Both the position numbers and the translations under genes were made by a program. 64,000 bases of DNA from Sodalis ligni (GTDB taxonomy: Bacteria > Pseudomonadota > Gammaproteobacteria > Enterobacterales > Enterobacteriaceae): the NCBI RefSeq assembly GCF_016865525.2, contig NZ_CP075169.1, forward strand, positions 992,337-1,056,336. The letters are read 5' to 3'. Of this stretch, positions 35,536 through 44,869 are shown piece by piece (position 1 is the first letter of the stretch; each line of letters opens with the position of its first letter). Under the pieces are notes generated by a model. The model searched no databases, was not told the DNA's origin, and saw only the letters and a list, made by a program, of their open reading frames with translations.

Positions 35536-36564
35536 ATGACCGCAGTTGCCATCCCCTCAGTAATGCAAGCGATTGATATCAGACAGCCCGGCGGACCGGA
35601 GCAATTAGTGGCTATTGAAATGCCGGTTCCCCGGCCGGATGCGGGTTATTTGCTGGTGAGAGTGGCGGCGGCGGGGGTCAACCGTCCCGATGTGATGCAG
35701 CGGGCGGGATCATATCCGCCCCCTCCCGGCGCCTCCCTGATTCCCGGACTGGAAATCGCCGGTGAAGTGGTGGCCGTGGGCCCGGATGTCAGCCGTTTTG
35801 CAGTGGGAGATAAGGTCTGCGCCCTGATTGCCGGCGGCGGTTACGCCGAATATTGCGTCGTCCATGAAACCAACGCGCTCCCTATCCCACGCGGCTTCTC
35901 TTTATTGCAGGCGGCGGCGCTGCCGGAGACATTTTTTACCGTCTGGGCCAACCTGTTCCAGCGCGGGAAACTCCAGGCCGGCGAAATCCTGCTGGTGCAT
36001 GGCGGGACCTCCGGTATCGGTACGGTTTCCATCATGCTGGCAAAAGCGTTCGGCGCCACGGTCCTGACCACCGTGGGGTCGGAGGAAAAATGCGCGGCGG
36101 CCATTAAGCTTGGCGCCGACAGCGCCATTAATTACCGCACCCATGATTTTGTCGCCGAAACGAAACGGCTGACCGGCGGGCACGGCGCGGATGTGATTGT
36201 GGATTTGGTCGCCGGCGATTATGTGGCCAGAAACTATGCCGCGGCGGCGGTGGAAGGCCGCATTTTGCAAATCGGTATACAGCACGGTCCGGCCAAGGAA
36301 CTCAATTTGATGCCGTTGTTATCCAAACGTTTGACCCACACCGGCACCACGTTACGTCCGAGGTCAATTGAGGAAAAAGCGGCCATTGCCGCTGATTTGC
36401 AGGAGAAAGTCTGGCCGTTGCTGGCGGATGGCCGTTTGCAGCCGCTAATCGATAGCACCTTTCCTTTATACCGGGCCTGCGATGCCCATACCACGATGGA
36501 GGCCAGCACGCATATCGGCAAGATAATGCTGGTGACGCCGGGTTACGCCGACCTGTTGGTCTGA
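35536..36564 (+). CDS. NAD(P)H quinone oxidoreductase, PIG3-like (MDR superfamily)
   Basis: A 342-residue zinc-free medium-chain dehydrogenase. It has GVNRPDVMQRAGSYPPPPGAS at the substrate side, PGLEIAGEVVAVG, and the cofactor site LLVHGGTSGIGTVSIMLAKA near residue 155. The sequence and length fit the PIG3/TIGR02824 group, which reduces quinones with NADPH. ATG 35536 follows AGGACAAG; an upstream in-frame start at 35476 is not supported by a ribosome site. Confidence 0.87.
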   Translation: MTAVAIPSVMQAIDIRQPGGPEQLVAIEMPVPRPDAGYLLVRVAAAGVNRPDVMQRAGSYPPPPGASLIPGLEIAGEVVAVGPDVSRFAVGDKVCALIAGGGYAEYCVVHETNALPIPRGFSLLQAAALPETFFTVWANLFQRGKLQAGEILLVHGGTSGIGTVSIMLAKAFGATVLTTVGSEEKCAAAIKLGADSAINYRTHDFVAETKRLTGGHGADVIVDLVAGDYVARNYAAAAVEGRILQIGIQHGPAKELNLMPLLSKRLTHTGTTLRPRSIEEKAAIAADLQEKVWPLLADGRLQPLIDSTFPLYRACDAHTTMEASTHIGKIMLVTPGYADLLV

Positions 36565-36634
36565 AAGGAAATAGCCGGATTTTAGGCAGACGTGCCCGCA
36601 TCGGGCACGTTGTCTGTCTTGTCAATCTGCAAGC

Positions 36635-38221
36635 CTAGCGGCTAAAGCCAATATTGTCGTCAATCACCGCAGTGGGGCCGATGGGCACGCGTCCAGGCTG
36701 GGTGAGGGGCAGCTTGCGAAAGATAATCTTCTCTTTCCAAACTTTGCGCAAAAAATCCTCAAACACCCGGATGGTGAGTTGTTCTCCCGGACACCGGCGA
36801 TAGCTGAACCCAAATGGGGCGAAGCCGGCAAAATCACATACCGGACTGGGCTGTCCGTCCGCCACGCCGAATACCGTGCCGAAGCCGCTGTTGGTAATGC
36901 TCACCTTGCGCCCGTCTTTAACCTCGAAGGAGGTCATGTCGAACGGACAGCGCGCCAGTCCTACCTGCCGGCATTTTTCCTCGTCGATGTCGGCACTGGT
37001 GGGAACCTCGCGGTAACGATCGGGATCGAACGTATCCGGCTCTTTCCACAGCTCTCGGCTGAAGCTGGTGGCGGTATGCGGCGTAATCAGATAGCTGTGG
37101 CGTTCAAAGGAAAGGCCAAGGCTGCGATGGGGCGACTCGCCATAAGCGGAATCGCGGGCGTCGCGGATGGCTGAAATACTGCCGCTGTTGGGAGAGATGG
37201 TGCGGAACAACTCCATGACGAACAATTCCAGCGGAGTATAAGGCGCGCCGTTGGCATGGTCGAAGTCCCCGCTCATGGTTTTTTGGAAACTGCTCCGAAC
37301 CGCCTTGTCGCCGTCATTTTCACTTAAGCGCGACATTATGCCGTACAGGGAATTTCCCCATTGGCTCAGGGCGACAAAGTTGTGGAAACACTCGAAAATG
37401 ATATCCTTTTTACTGAAATGCGTACCATCGCCGGCATTCTTCAGCCAATACCATGCCAGGGTTTTTTCGGGATTGGCGATGCGGCCATTGGCAATATCCT
37501 CCACCCGTTCATCGATCCAGGTCCTCAGGAAATCCAGCCGTTTACGTACCGCCATGTAGTTTTCATAAACGATGGGTTGCAGCGGATTGCGATAGGCCAG
37601 CACCGTATTGAATGCTTCACCGATTTCACGCACCTCGGCGGGAATGGCATTTCCTTTTACGCCCACATGCAAATCCCAATAGAGATCGAAGTAGTAGTCC
37701 AGGTAATGGCGCATAAAAGGGATGTTGGCAAATTTCGGATCCATCAGCTCATCAAAGAAAGCGCTCACCTTCTCGCTATACATGGGTTTGTAAAGGTCCG
37801 TTGTCATCGCGGAAAAGTAAATTCGTTTACGCAGATTATTTTCACCACGATTCTCCAATCCCTGTAAAAATACCGTACTGCCTTCTTCCGGCGTCGGTTG
37901 CCACTCTGAATAAATGAGGCCCCAAAGATCTTGGGGCAAGGCATTTTCTTTGCTCAGTATAAGATCTATTAATGGCAGCTTCGGTCTTTCCCCTTCGTAA
38001 AAGCTGCTGAGGAAATACGGGACTACAACATTCTCCACATAGGCCCGATCGAAATTGACCGGGATCGTTGCGCGAAAACGCGCCAGCGCCGTGGCAATTT
38101 CATCCGGCAACGCCGTAATCCCCCCGGAAGGGGGACTTTCGGCGGCGACCGCTCGGGCTGCCGATGTTCCCGCGGTGAGACCTAATGCAGCGGCACCTGT
38201 TAAAAATGTACGTCTCTTCAT
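36635..38221 (-). CDS. cytochrome P450-like protein with a twin-arginine (Tat) export signal
   Basis: A 528-residue protein from ATG 38221 (AGGAG site). The N-terminus is MKRRTFLTGAAALGLTAG followed by ARA, a Tat signal. The rest shows P450 signatures: E337-x-x-R340 in MELFRTISP, and the heme-ligand loop FGFSYRRCPGEQL with cysteine 477. The I-helix oxygen motif is not evident; the matching stretch reads FHNFVALSQWG. P450 enzymes are rare in enterobacteria and normally cytosolic, so a periplasmic heme-thiolate protein is odd. An isomerase or dehydratase of the CYP74 kind is possible. It is monocistronic. Confidence 0.75.
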   Translation of the reverse strand: MKRRTFLTGAAALGLTAGTSAARAVAAESPPSGGITALPDEIATALARFRATIPVNFDRAYVENVVVPYFLSSFYEGERPKLPLIDLILSKENALPQDLWGLIYSEWQPTPEEGSTVFLQGLENRGENNLRKRIYFSAMTTDLYKPMYSEKVSAFFDELMDPKFANIPFMRHYLDYYFDLYWDLHVGVKGNAIPAEVREIGEAFNTVLAYRNPLQPIVYENYMAVRKRLDFLRTWIDERVEDIANGRIANPEKTLAWYWLKNAGDGTHFSKKDIIFECFHNFVALSQWGNSLYGIMSRLSENDGDKAVRSSFQKTMSGDFDHANGAPYTPLELFVMELFRTISPNSGSISAIRDARDSAYGESPHRSLGLSFERHSYLITPHTATSFSRELWKEPDTFDPDRYREVPTSADIDEEKCRQVGLARCPFDMTSFEVKDGRKVSITNSGFGTVFGVADGQPSPVCDFAGFAPFGFSYRRCPGEQLTIRVFEDFLRKVWKEKIIFRKLPLTQPGRVPIGPTAVIDDNIGFSR

Positions 38222-38819
38222 ATTGGCGCTCCTCATAAAACAAAAAAAATTCTGTTTGATTCAATACCAGGTGGTAGGAAGTGTTATAAAAAAGAGTTCC
38301 CCATAGGTTAAGCGAATCAAAATAACTCATTAGCCGCGTTGGATGATTTATTCAAAGCGGTCTTATTAATATTTGGATATATAGGTGGTCATTATGCAAA
38401 AGCGCCGGCCGTAACCGGCATCAATTGACTTTATACACTACCTTTTATTAAATCAATGGCAAGGAGGGTAAAGGGTAGAATGATTTTCTGTGCTGTATAT
38501 CAGTTCTCTATATATTGATATTAATGTCACGACAAAAAAGAGGCTTGATTCATAAATTATTTGCAGTTCATTAGCGTTAAATATCAAATAGACTTATATT
38601 CTTTTTTCAAAGGCATTTTATTTCTCATAAATCTGCTTTACGCTTTGGATTCCCCCGTTATAGCGCAACGGAAATAAACAGCGCATTTGCGACCCGGCTC
38701 GCTAAGATATTGGCATTAAAACATCAGCACATCTTATACCGTAAGCGCCGGCTTTACTTATCGTTCCCCGCATATCATTATTGCTATCGGATAATGTTCT
38801 CGACAATTAATGAGTGATT
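38222..38819. other. AT-rich intergenic region between the P450-like gene and an exported-protein gene
   Basis: About 600 bases without a supported gene on either strand. It is AT-rich, especially 38330-38640, and holds the divergent promoters. No operator, terminator or RNA structure stands out. The length and composition would fit a decayed gene, but I can read no coding remnant. Confidence 0.45.
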
Positions 38820-39542
38820 ATGCACTGGAAATGTAAAGCGTGGGCATTGCTGGCCGGGTTCTATGCCGCTACCGGTTTTGCGTCGCAGGAAGAACAGATC
38901 AAAACCGACTGCGGCAAGATAGACGGCTATGGGCAGGCGGGAACGGCGGCCTACCGGCAGGGAGATATGGCCCGCGCCGTTGAAGAGTTTACCGCCCAGG
39001 CTGCCTGGGGGGAATTTTGCCGCCTGCCGGCGCCGGCGCTTGCCACCGCTTATAATAATACCGCGCTGGCCTTGTTTCGATCCGGTGAACCCTTGAAAGC
39101 CAACGCCTGGCTTTCACTGGCGCCGGACGATCCTAAAAGCCGGGTGAATCTGGCGCTGCTCCAACCGATATTGGCGCGGCTTGCTCCCGCGCTGGCGGCC
39201 ACGCCGATGGGGAATTACTGGCGTTATGCCGGTCAGGGCGTGTGGAGCGTGCTGTCGGTCGTGCCCGCGGACGGCAATGCCTGGAAAATCACCTTTAACG
39301 GATATTACATGCCCGGCATGGGGATGTATTATGGTCCGAACATGGGTTCTTTTTCGGTGGTAGAGCCCATTAGCGATGGCAAGGCTACCTATAGCCAGGA
39401 CGCCGCTGACAGCGGTTCGGCCTGCCAGGTGAATATGACCTTTTCCCCAGGCGACGTGCAGCTTGATACGGTCTCTGGGGATTGCGGCTTTGGTATGAAC
39501 GTCCGGGCCGACGGCAAGTTTTTGCGGGTTTCGCTCTATTGA
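38820..39542 (+). CDS. exported protein of unknown function
   Basis: About 240 residues. It starts with a signal peptide (WALLAGFYAATGFA, then SQEEQ). The middle (35-110) resembles a helical repeat of the TPR kind (TAAYRQGDMARAVEEFTAQAAWG, ATAYNNTALALFRSGEPLKANAWL). The C-terminal half is beta-rich, has paired cysteines and contains FNGYYMPGMGMYYGPNMG. No family is recognised. ATG 38820 was chosen; a GTG two codons upstream is also possible. The protein is probably periplasmic. Confidence 0.6.
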   Translation: MHWKCKAWALLAGFYAATGFASQEEQIKTDCGKIDGYGQAGTAAYRQGDMARAVEEFTAQAAWGEFCRLPAPALATAYNNTALALFRSGEPLKANAWLSLAPDDPKSRVNLALLQPILARLAPALAATPMGNYWRYAGQGVWSVLSVVPADGNAWKITFNGYYMPGMGMYYGPNMGSFSVVEPISDGKATYSQDAADSGSACQVNMTFSPGDVQLDTVSGDCGFGMNVRADGKFLRVSLY

Positions 39543-39672
39543 AGCGCGGCGTTGGCGCGGCATAACAATTGTGTTACTTTTCTAATTATAAAAAAATAAC
39601 GATCTTCCTCTTTATCCCTCCTGTTTTTTCACAGCCCGCCCGGCCCGCGGCGGTTAAGTCATGGAGTGTGTT

Positions 39673-40830
39673 ATGCCTATTGCCCTATTGGCCCTGGCCC
39701 TGAGCGCCTTTGCCATTGGAACCACCGAATTCGTTATCATGGGGTTACTGCCGCAGGTGGCGGCGGATCTCAAGGTGTCGCTGCCGGATGCCGGCTGGTT
39801 GATTAGCGGCTACGCCCTCGGGGTGGCCGTGGGCGCGCCGATCATGGCGGTGCTTACCGCCCGCTTGCCGCGCAAAAGCTGTCTGGCGTTGTTGATGGTG
39901 ATCTTTGTGGTGGGTAATGCCTTGTGCGCCTGGGCCTATGGTTATGGCTTGCTGATGGTTGCCCGGGTAGTGACGGCGCTGTGTCACGGCGCGTTTTTTG
40001 GTATCGGGTCGGTGGTGGCCGCCGGGCTGGTGGCGCCGAATCGCCGGGCTTCGGCGGTGGCGCTGATGTTTACCGGCTTAACGCTGGCCAATGTGCTCGG
40101 GGTGCCCATCGGCACCTGGCTGGGGCAGCTTTACGGCTGGCGAGCCACCTTCTGGTGCGTGTCGGCGCTCGGCGTGGCGGCCTTTATCGCGTTGCTGGCA
40201 AGCCTGCCGTCACAGCAAAATGCGGAGTCCCCGGATCTGGCTAGGGAGTTCGCCGCCCTGCGCAACGGCAGCCTGTTGCTCTCGCTGCTGATGACGGTCT
40301 GTTTTGCCGCGGCGATGTTCACCTTATTCAGTTATATTGCGCCGCTGCTGCTGCAGGTTACCGGCGTGGGCAATCGCGGCGTCAGCTGGACGCTGTTTTT
40401 GATCGGCGCAGGCCTGACTCTGGGGAATTTTATCGGCGGCCGGCTGGCCGACTGGCGGCTTTCCGCCAGCCTGCTGCTGAGCTTTTCGTTTATTGCGGTC
40501 TTTTCCCTGCTGTTCAGTTGGACCAGTCATCAGCTTCTGCCGGCGGAAATTACCCTGTTTTTATGGGCGTTGGCCACCTTCAGCACCGTGCCGGCATTGC
40601 AAATCAACGTTGTGACCCACGGCGACGATGCGCCCAATCTGGTGTCGACCCTGAATATCTCGGCGTTTAATATCGGTAATGCGCTGGGAGCCTGGGCCGG
40701 CGGCAAGGTTATTGCCATTGGTTTTGGTCTGACCCGGGTGCCCATGGCCGCCTGTGCGTTGGCGCTGATAGGGCTGGCGGTCTGCCTGGTCACTTTCCGT
40801 CGTCCGCCGCGCCGCCCGGCGGTGGCATAA
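39673..40830 (+). CDS. MFS transporter, AraJ-like (DHA1 family)
   Basis: A 385-residue transporter with about 12 membrane helices. It has the DHA1 start FAIGTTEFVIMGLLPQVAADL, motif A region GAPIMAVLTARLPRK and motif C-like GLTLANVLGVPIGTWLG. AraJ, YdhP and related exporters remove arabinosides, purine analogues or drugs. The ATG at 39673 follows GGAGTG at better spacing than ATG 39661. The gene is convergent with lysR. Confidence 0.87.
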   Translation: MPIALLALALSAFAIGTTEFVIMGLLPQVAADLKVSLPDAGWLISGYALGVAVGAPIMAVLTARLPRKSCLALLMVIFVVGNALCAWAYGYGLLMVARVVTALCHGAFFGIGSVVAAGLVAPNRRASAVALMFTGLTLANVLGVPIGTWLGQLYGWRATFWCVSALGVAAFIALLASLPSQQNAESPDLAREFAALRNGSLLLSLLMTVCFAAAMFTLFSYIAPLLLQVTGVGNRGVSWTLFLIGAGLTLGNFIGGRLADWRLSASLLLSFSFIAVFSLLFSWTSHQLLPAEITLFLWALATFSTVPALQINVVTHGDDAPNLVSTLNISAFNIGNALGAWAGGKVIAIGFGLTRVPMAACALALIGLAVCLVTFRRPPRRPAVA

Positions 40831-40847
40831 TATTTCGCGCCGGCTTA

Positions 40848-41774
40848 TTAATTATTGCCGGTGGCCTGCGCCAGCCTGGCCGGAATGCTATCGGCAAGCG
40901 CCTGCAAATGGTGGATGAACTGCGTCGCCAGCGAGGAGGCCGGCCGATGCAGCGGCCTGACCAAGCTCACGGTGAAAGGCACGCCGATGCTGAAGGGCTT
41001 GATCACTACCCCGCTGGCGGCGTAGTCCAGGGCGGTGAGGGGATTGACAATGGAGATGCCCACCCCGGCACGCACCATGGCGCATACCGATGCGGCGCTG
41101 TGCGTTTCCAGCACCAGTCGGCGGGTTATCTCCCGCTGTTCGAACAGCCGGTCCAGCAGTTGGCGATAGCCGTCGGTGACGGAGAGGCTGATAAAGGGCA
41201 GGTGGTGAAAATCTTCCGGCGTCAGGACGTCTTTTACGCTCAGGGGATGTCCCGCCGGCAGTACGCAAACCTCGTTCAGCGTCATCAGGGTTTGCCGTTC
41301 GGTACCGGCGGGAGTGAAGGTGTTTTCCGTCAGGCCGAGGTCATGGCGCTGGGCGGAAAGCCATTCATCCAGCAACGGCGACTCCTGCGGGACGACGCTC
41401 AGGCTCGCCTCCGGGTAGCGCTGGAAAAAGGTCCGGCACGCTTCAGGCAGCAGGGACTGGGAAAATACCGGCAGGCAGGCCACCGAAAGCTGGGTTTGCC
41501 GGTATTGCCGGATAGCCTGGGCCGCCCCGAGAATCCGATCCAGCCCATAGTAGGAACGCTGCACCTCTTCAAACAGTCGCAACCCTTCGCCGGTGGGTTT
41601 CAGCCGGCCCTTGGTCCGCTCAAACAGGGTTAACTGCAGCAAATGCTCAAAGCGCGCCAGCTCACGGCTTACGGTGGGCTGCGAGGTGTGCAGCAGCGCC
41701 GCGGCGGCGGTGAGGTTACCGGTGGTCATTACCGCATGAAAAATATCGATATGGCGCAAGGTGATGGCGGCCAT
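40848..41774 (-). CDS. lysR: LysR, activator of lysA
   Basis: A 308-residue LysR-type regulator. The N-terminus (NLTAAAALLHTSQPTVSRELARFEHLL) is the helix-turn-helix and matches E. coli LysR closely; later stretches (VPQESPLLDEWLSAQRHDLG, ETHSAASVCAMVRAGVGIS, NPLTALDYAASG) are nearly identical. It activates lysA when diaminopimelate is high. It is divergent from lysA, as in E. coli. ATG 41774 follows GGAG at 8 bases. Confidence 0.96.
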   Translation of the reverse strand: MAAITLRHIDIFHAVMTTGNLTAAAALLHTSQPTVSRELARFEHLLQLTLFERTKGRLKPTGEGLRLFEEVQRSYYGLDRILGAAQAIRQYRQTQLSVACLPVFSQSLLPEACRTFFQRYPEASLSVVPQESPLLDEWLSAQRHDLGLTENTFTPAGTERQTLMTLNEVCVLPAGHPLSVKDVLTPEDFHHLPFISLSVTDGYRQLLDRLFEQREITRRLVLETHSAASVCAMVRAGVGISIVNPLTALDYAASGVVIKPFSIGVPFTVSLVRPLHRPASSLATQFIHHLQALADSIPARLAQATGNN

Positions 41775-41912
41775 GCAGTCGCTCCGGAAGTGCAAAGCCA
41801 TATCATAAATGAATAGCTTTGCCCTATATAGATATTTTATCACCCGGGCGAGGATCACGGATAATAGCCGGCGGTGGAATGTCCCGGTAATCAGGTCAAG
41901 AACGAGGAAACC
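41775..41912. promoter_or_regulatory. divergent lysR-lysA control region
   Basis: The 138-base gap holds both promoters. An imperfect inverted repeat, ATAAATGAATAG and CTATATAGATATTTTAT, at about 41805-41840 is a good candidate for the LysR binding site, since LysR regulators bind T-N11-A palindromes between the divergent genes. Confidence 0.5.
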
Positions 41913-43196
41913 ATGCCCCATAGCCTTTATGAAAACGCCGGCGCCTTGAACGCGAATAATCTCCGTTCCCTGGCGCAACGCTTCGGCGGCCCGGTTTGGG
42001 TATATGAAGCGGAAATTATCATCCAGCGCATTCGTCAGCTGCGGCAATTCGATGTTATCCGTTTCGCGCAAAAAGCCTGTTCCAATACGCATATATTGCG
42101 TCTGATGCGGGAGCACGGGGTGAAAGTGGATTCGGTTTCCCTGGGGGAGATCGAACGCGCCTTGCTGGCGGGCTTCACACCGGGACAGTCGCCGAGCGAG
42201 ATCGTGTTCACCGCGGATGTGTTCGACGAGCCGACCTTGCAGCGGGTGGCGGAACTGGGGATACCTGTGAACGCCGGCTCGGTGGATATGCTGGCGCAGC
42301 TGGGCGCGCGCTCACCGGGGCACGGGGTCTGGCTGCGGATAAATCCGGGTTTCGGCCATGGCCACAGCCAGAAAACCAATACCGGCGGCGAAAACAGTAA
42401 ACACGGCATTTGGCACGGGGATTTGCCGCGGGCTTTCGCCGAGATCCGGCGCTATGGACTGAAGCTGATTGGTTTTCATATGCATATCGGCTCCGGGGTG
42501 GATTACGATCATTTGCAGCAGGTGTGCGAGGCCATGGTGGAAGCCGTTATCGCCTCCGGTCAGGATTTGCACGCCATTTCCGCCGGCGGCGGTTTGTCCG
42601 TACCCTACCGGTTCGGCGAGGAGGCCATCAATACCGAGCACTATTTTGGCCTGTGGGATGCCGCGCGCCGGAAAATAAGCCGCCATCTGGGACATCCGGT
42701 GACGCTGGAAATTGAACCGGGCCGTTTTTTGGTGGCGGAAGCCGGCGTGCTGGTGGCTCAGGTTCGGGCGGTGAAAGAGATGGGCAGCCGCCATTTCGTG
42801 CTGGTGGACGCCGGATTCAACGATCTGATGCGCCCGGCCATGTACGGCAGCTATCACCATATTTCGCTGATCCCCGCCGACGGCCGTCCGCCCGTGGAGC
42901 AGGGCGACCGTGCCACGGTGGTGGCCGGTCCGTTATGCGAATCCGGCGACGTCTTCACGCAGCTGGCCGGCGGCGGCGTGGAACCGCGCATGCTGCCCGA
43001 GGCGCGGGTGGGGGATTATCTGGTGTTCCATGACACCGGCGCTTACGGCGCGTCCATGTCGTCAAACTACAACAGCCGGCCGTTATTGCCGGAGGTGTTA
43101 TATGAACAAGGACACCCGCGCCTTATTCGTCGGCGCCAAACGCTGGACGAACTGCTGGCGCTGGAACAGGTGCCGGAAGAACTCCCTCCGGCCTAA
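41913..43196 (+). CDS. lysA: LysA, diaminopimelate decarboxylase
   Basis: A 427-residue PLP enzyme with an alanine-racemase-fold barrel. The PLP lysine is in RFAQKACSN near residue 52; HMHIGSG (about 190) and EPGRFLVAEAG (about 270) bind phosphate and substrate; CESGDVF near 347 carries the C-terminal catalytic cysteine. It converts meso-diaminopimelate to lysine in the last step of lysine synthesis. The ATG follows AGGA. Placement next to lysR and galR matches E. coli. Confidence 0.96.
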   Translation: MPHSLYENAGALNANNLRSLAQRFGGPVWVYEAEIIIQRIRQLRQFDVIRFAQKACSNTHILRLMREHGVKVDSVSLGEIERALLAGFTPGQSPSEIVFTADVFDEPTLQRVAELGIPVNAGSVDMLAQLGARSPGHGVWLRINPGFGHGHSQKTNTGGENSKHGIWHGDLPRAFAEIRRYGLKLIGFHMHIGSGVDYDHLQQVCEAMVEAVIASGQDLHAISAGGGLSVPYRFGEEAINTEHYFGLWDAARRKISRHLGHPVTLEIEPGRFLVAEAGVLVAQVRAVKEMGSRHFVLVDAGFNDLMRPAMYGSYHHISLIPADGRPPVEQGDRATVVAGPLCESGDVFTQLAGGGVEPRMLPEARVGDYLVFHDTGAYGASMSSNYNSRPLLPEVLYEQGHPRLIRRRQTLDELLALEQVPEELPPA

Positions 43197-43228
43197 TCGT
43201 TAGCCTGCGCCCTCCGGCGTAACCGCTG

Positions 43229-43885
43229 CTACCCGGCGGGCGGGGATAGCGCCAGGCGGATGGCGCCGTCCGCCAGGCTTGCGACGCTGATTTGCCGCCA
43301 GCTTTGGATAATGCCTTCGACAGCGCCATAACTGGCCTGCTCGCCTCCCACCTGCACCGCCCGGCAACCGGCGGCCAGCGCGCTGGCTATACCGGCGGGC
43401 GCGTCTTCGAATACCAGGCAATCCCCGGGATCGATGCACAGCCGCCGCGCCGCCAGGAGGTAAGGCTCCGCGTCGGGCTTGCCCAGCACCACATCCTGAG
43501 ACCCTATCAGTATCGCGGGAACGCGCAATCCGCAGGCGGCCAGTTTATGCAACGCCACCCGCCGGCTGGCGGAAGTCACCACCGCCCAGGGCAGGGGGCC
43601 GATATCCCGCAAAAAGCCGGCCGCTCCCGGTAGCGCCGAGACGCCGGCGAAATGGCTGATTTCCAGCTCGTCCAGCAGCGCGATGTGCCGCTCCAAATCC
43701 AGATGGGGCGCCACCTGCCGGATGATATCCCGCGAGCGTACCCCGTGACAGATAGCGAGCACCCGCTCCGGCGGAATACCGTTGTCCCTGCACCACTGGG
43801 TCCAGATAAGTTCGACATTGTGGGTGGATTCCACCAGCGTGCCGTCCATGTCCAACAATACCGCTTTTGCCTCAATGGAGATCAT
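43229..43885 (-). CDS. HAD-superfamily phosphatase (sugar-phosphatase-like)
   Basis: A 218-residue HAD subfamily IA hydrolase. Motif I is LLDMDGTLVES (aspartate nucleophile), motif II is VVTSASRR, the lysine is in VLGKPDAEPYL and motif IV is VFEDAPAGIASALAAG. The helical cap after motif I fits the C1 type seen in YfbT/YniC-like sugar phosphatases. The substrate is not known. It is convergent with lysA and divergent from the LysR-type gene. It is not part of the E. coli order here. Confidence 0.85.
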   Translation of the reverse strand: MISIEAKAVLLDMDGTLVESTHNVELIWTQWCRDNGIPPERVLAICHGVRSRDIIRQVAPHLDLERHIALLDELEISHFAGVSALPGAAGFLRDIGPLPWAVVTSASRRVALHKLAACGLRVPAILIGSQDVVLGKPDAEPYLLAARRLCIDPGDCLVFEDAPAGIASALAAGCRAVQVGGEQASYGAVEGIIQSWRQISVASLADGAIRLALSPPAG

Positions 43886-43984
43886 AACGTTTCACCTTGT
43901 TGTGGGCTTCTTGCCGGCACCACTACAACAGGCGCACGGCGGCTTGTATAATCAAATAAAGTTCACCGGTGATAGAGGATTGGA

Positions 43985-44869
43985 ATGGAGATTCGGCAAC
44001 TGCGGGCCTTTGTCGCTCTGGCGGAGCGTTTGAATTATCGTGAAGCCGCCGCAAGATTATGTCTGACCCAGCCGACGCTAACCAAACAAATCAAGATGCT
44101 GGAGGCGGAAGCGGGTTTGCAGCTGTTTCGGCGCGATAATCAGGGGACCCGGCTGAGCCGCCAAGGGCAGTTGCTCTATGAGGACGCCAAACAGCTGGTG
44201 GAGCGGTTCAGCGCTTTCAAAACCCGCTGCGGACAGCTCGGCAGCGGCCGGGACGCATCGCTGTCCATCGGATTTATCGGCTCCGCCACCAGCATCATGC
44301 CTGATATCATCACCCGTTTCAGCCAGCTTAATCCGGATATCGTTATCCAACTGCAAGACCTCTCCTCGCCCCGGCAACAGCAATTGATTTTGTCGGGACA
44401 GCTGCAGGCCGGTTTTATGCGCCTGCCGGTGGGGGCGCCGTTAACCTTCGAACGGACCGGGCATGATTGCCTGTGCCTGATCTTTCATAAAAATCACAGC
44501 CCCGAACCGGAGGGGATCGGTCGTTTGCTTAACGTCACCACCCTATATGTGCTGGATGCTGAAAACTGTCCCGGTTCCGCGCGGCAAATCGATAGTTTCA
44601 TCAGCGCCGGAGGCCTTAGCCGGCGGCGGCTGCAGGCGATTAAAGATGCCCGCACCATCATGACCCTGGTGGAATCGCAAATGGGTGTCGCGATACTGCC
44701 CCGCAGCGCCATGACGTCCCGCCATCCGGAAGTGCGATGCCAGCGCCTGTCCGGCGCCTATGCCGACTGGGATGTGGGGCTGGTTTGGAACGAAAATATT
44801 CCCGATCCCCACCGCGATGTGTTTATCCGCGAAGTGGTCAAGCTCACCGCCGTGGCGGGTAAGCCTTGA
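43985..44869 (+). CDS. LysR-family transcriptional regulator
   Basis: A 294-residue regulator. The helix-turn-helix is at 2-60 (LNYREAAARLCLTQPTLTKQIKMLEAEAG) and the co-inducer domain from about 90 (LSIGFIGSATSIMPDIITRF). The target is unknown. Its last four bases overlap the start of the acetyltransferase gene (ATGA-type), so they are co-translated. Both genes, with the HAD gene, form an insertion between lysA and galR compared with E. coli. Confidence 0.9.
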   Translation: MEIRQLRAFVALAERLNYREAAARLCLTQPTLTKQIKMLEAEAGLQLFRRDNQGTRLSRQGQLLYEDAKQLVERFSAFKTRCGQLGSGRDASLSIGFIGSATSIMPDIITRFSQLNPDIVIQLQDLSSPRQQQLILSGQLQAGFMRLPVGAPLTFERTGHDCLCLIFHKNHSPEPEGIGRLLNVTTLYVLDAENCPGSARQIDSFISAGGLSRRRLQAIKDARTIMTLVESQMGVAILPRSAMTSRHPEVRCQRLSGAYADWDVGLVWNENIPDPHRDVFIREVVKLTAVAGKP

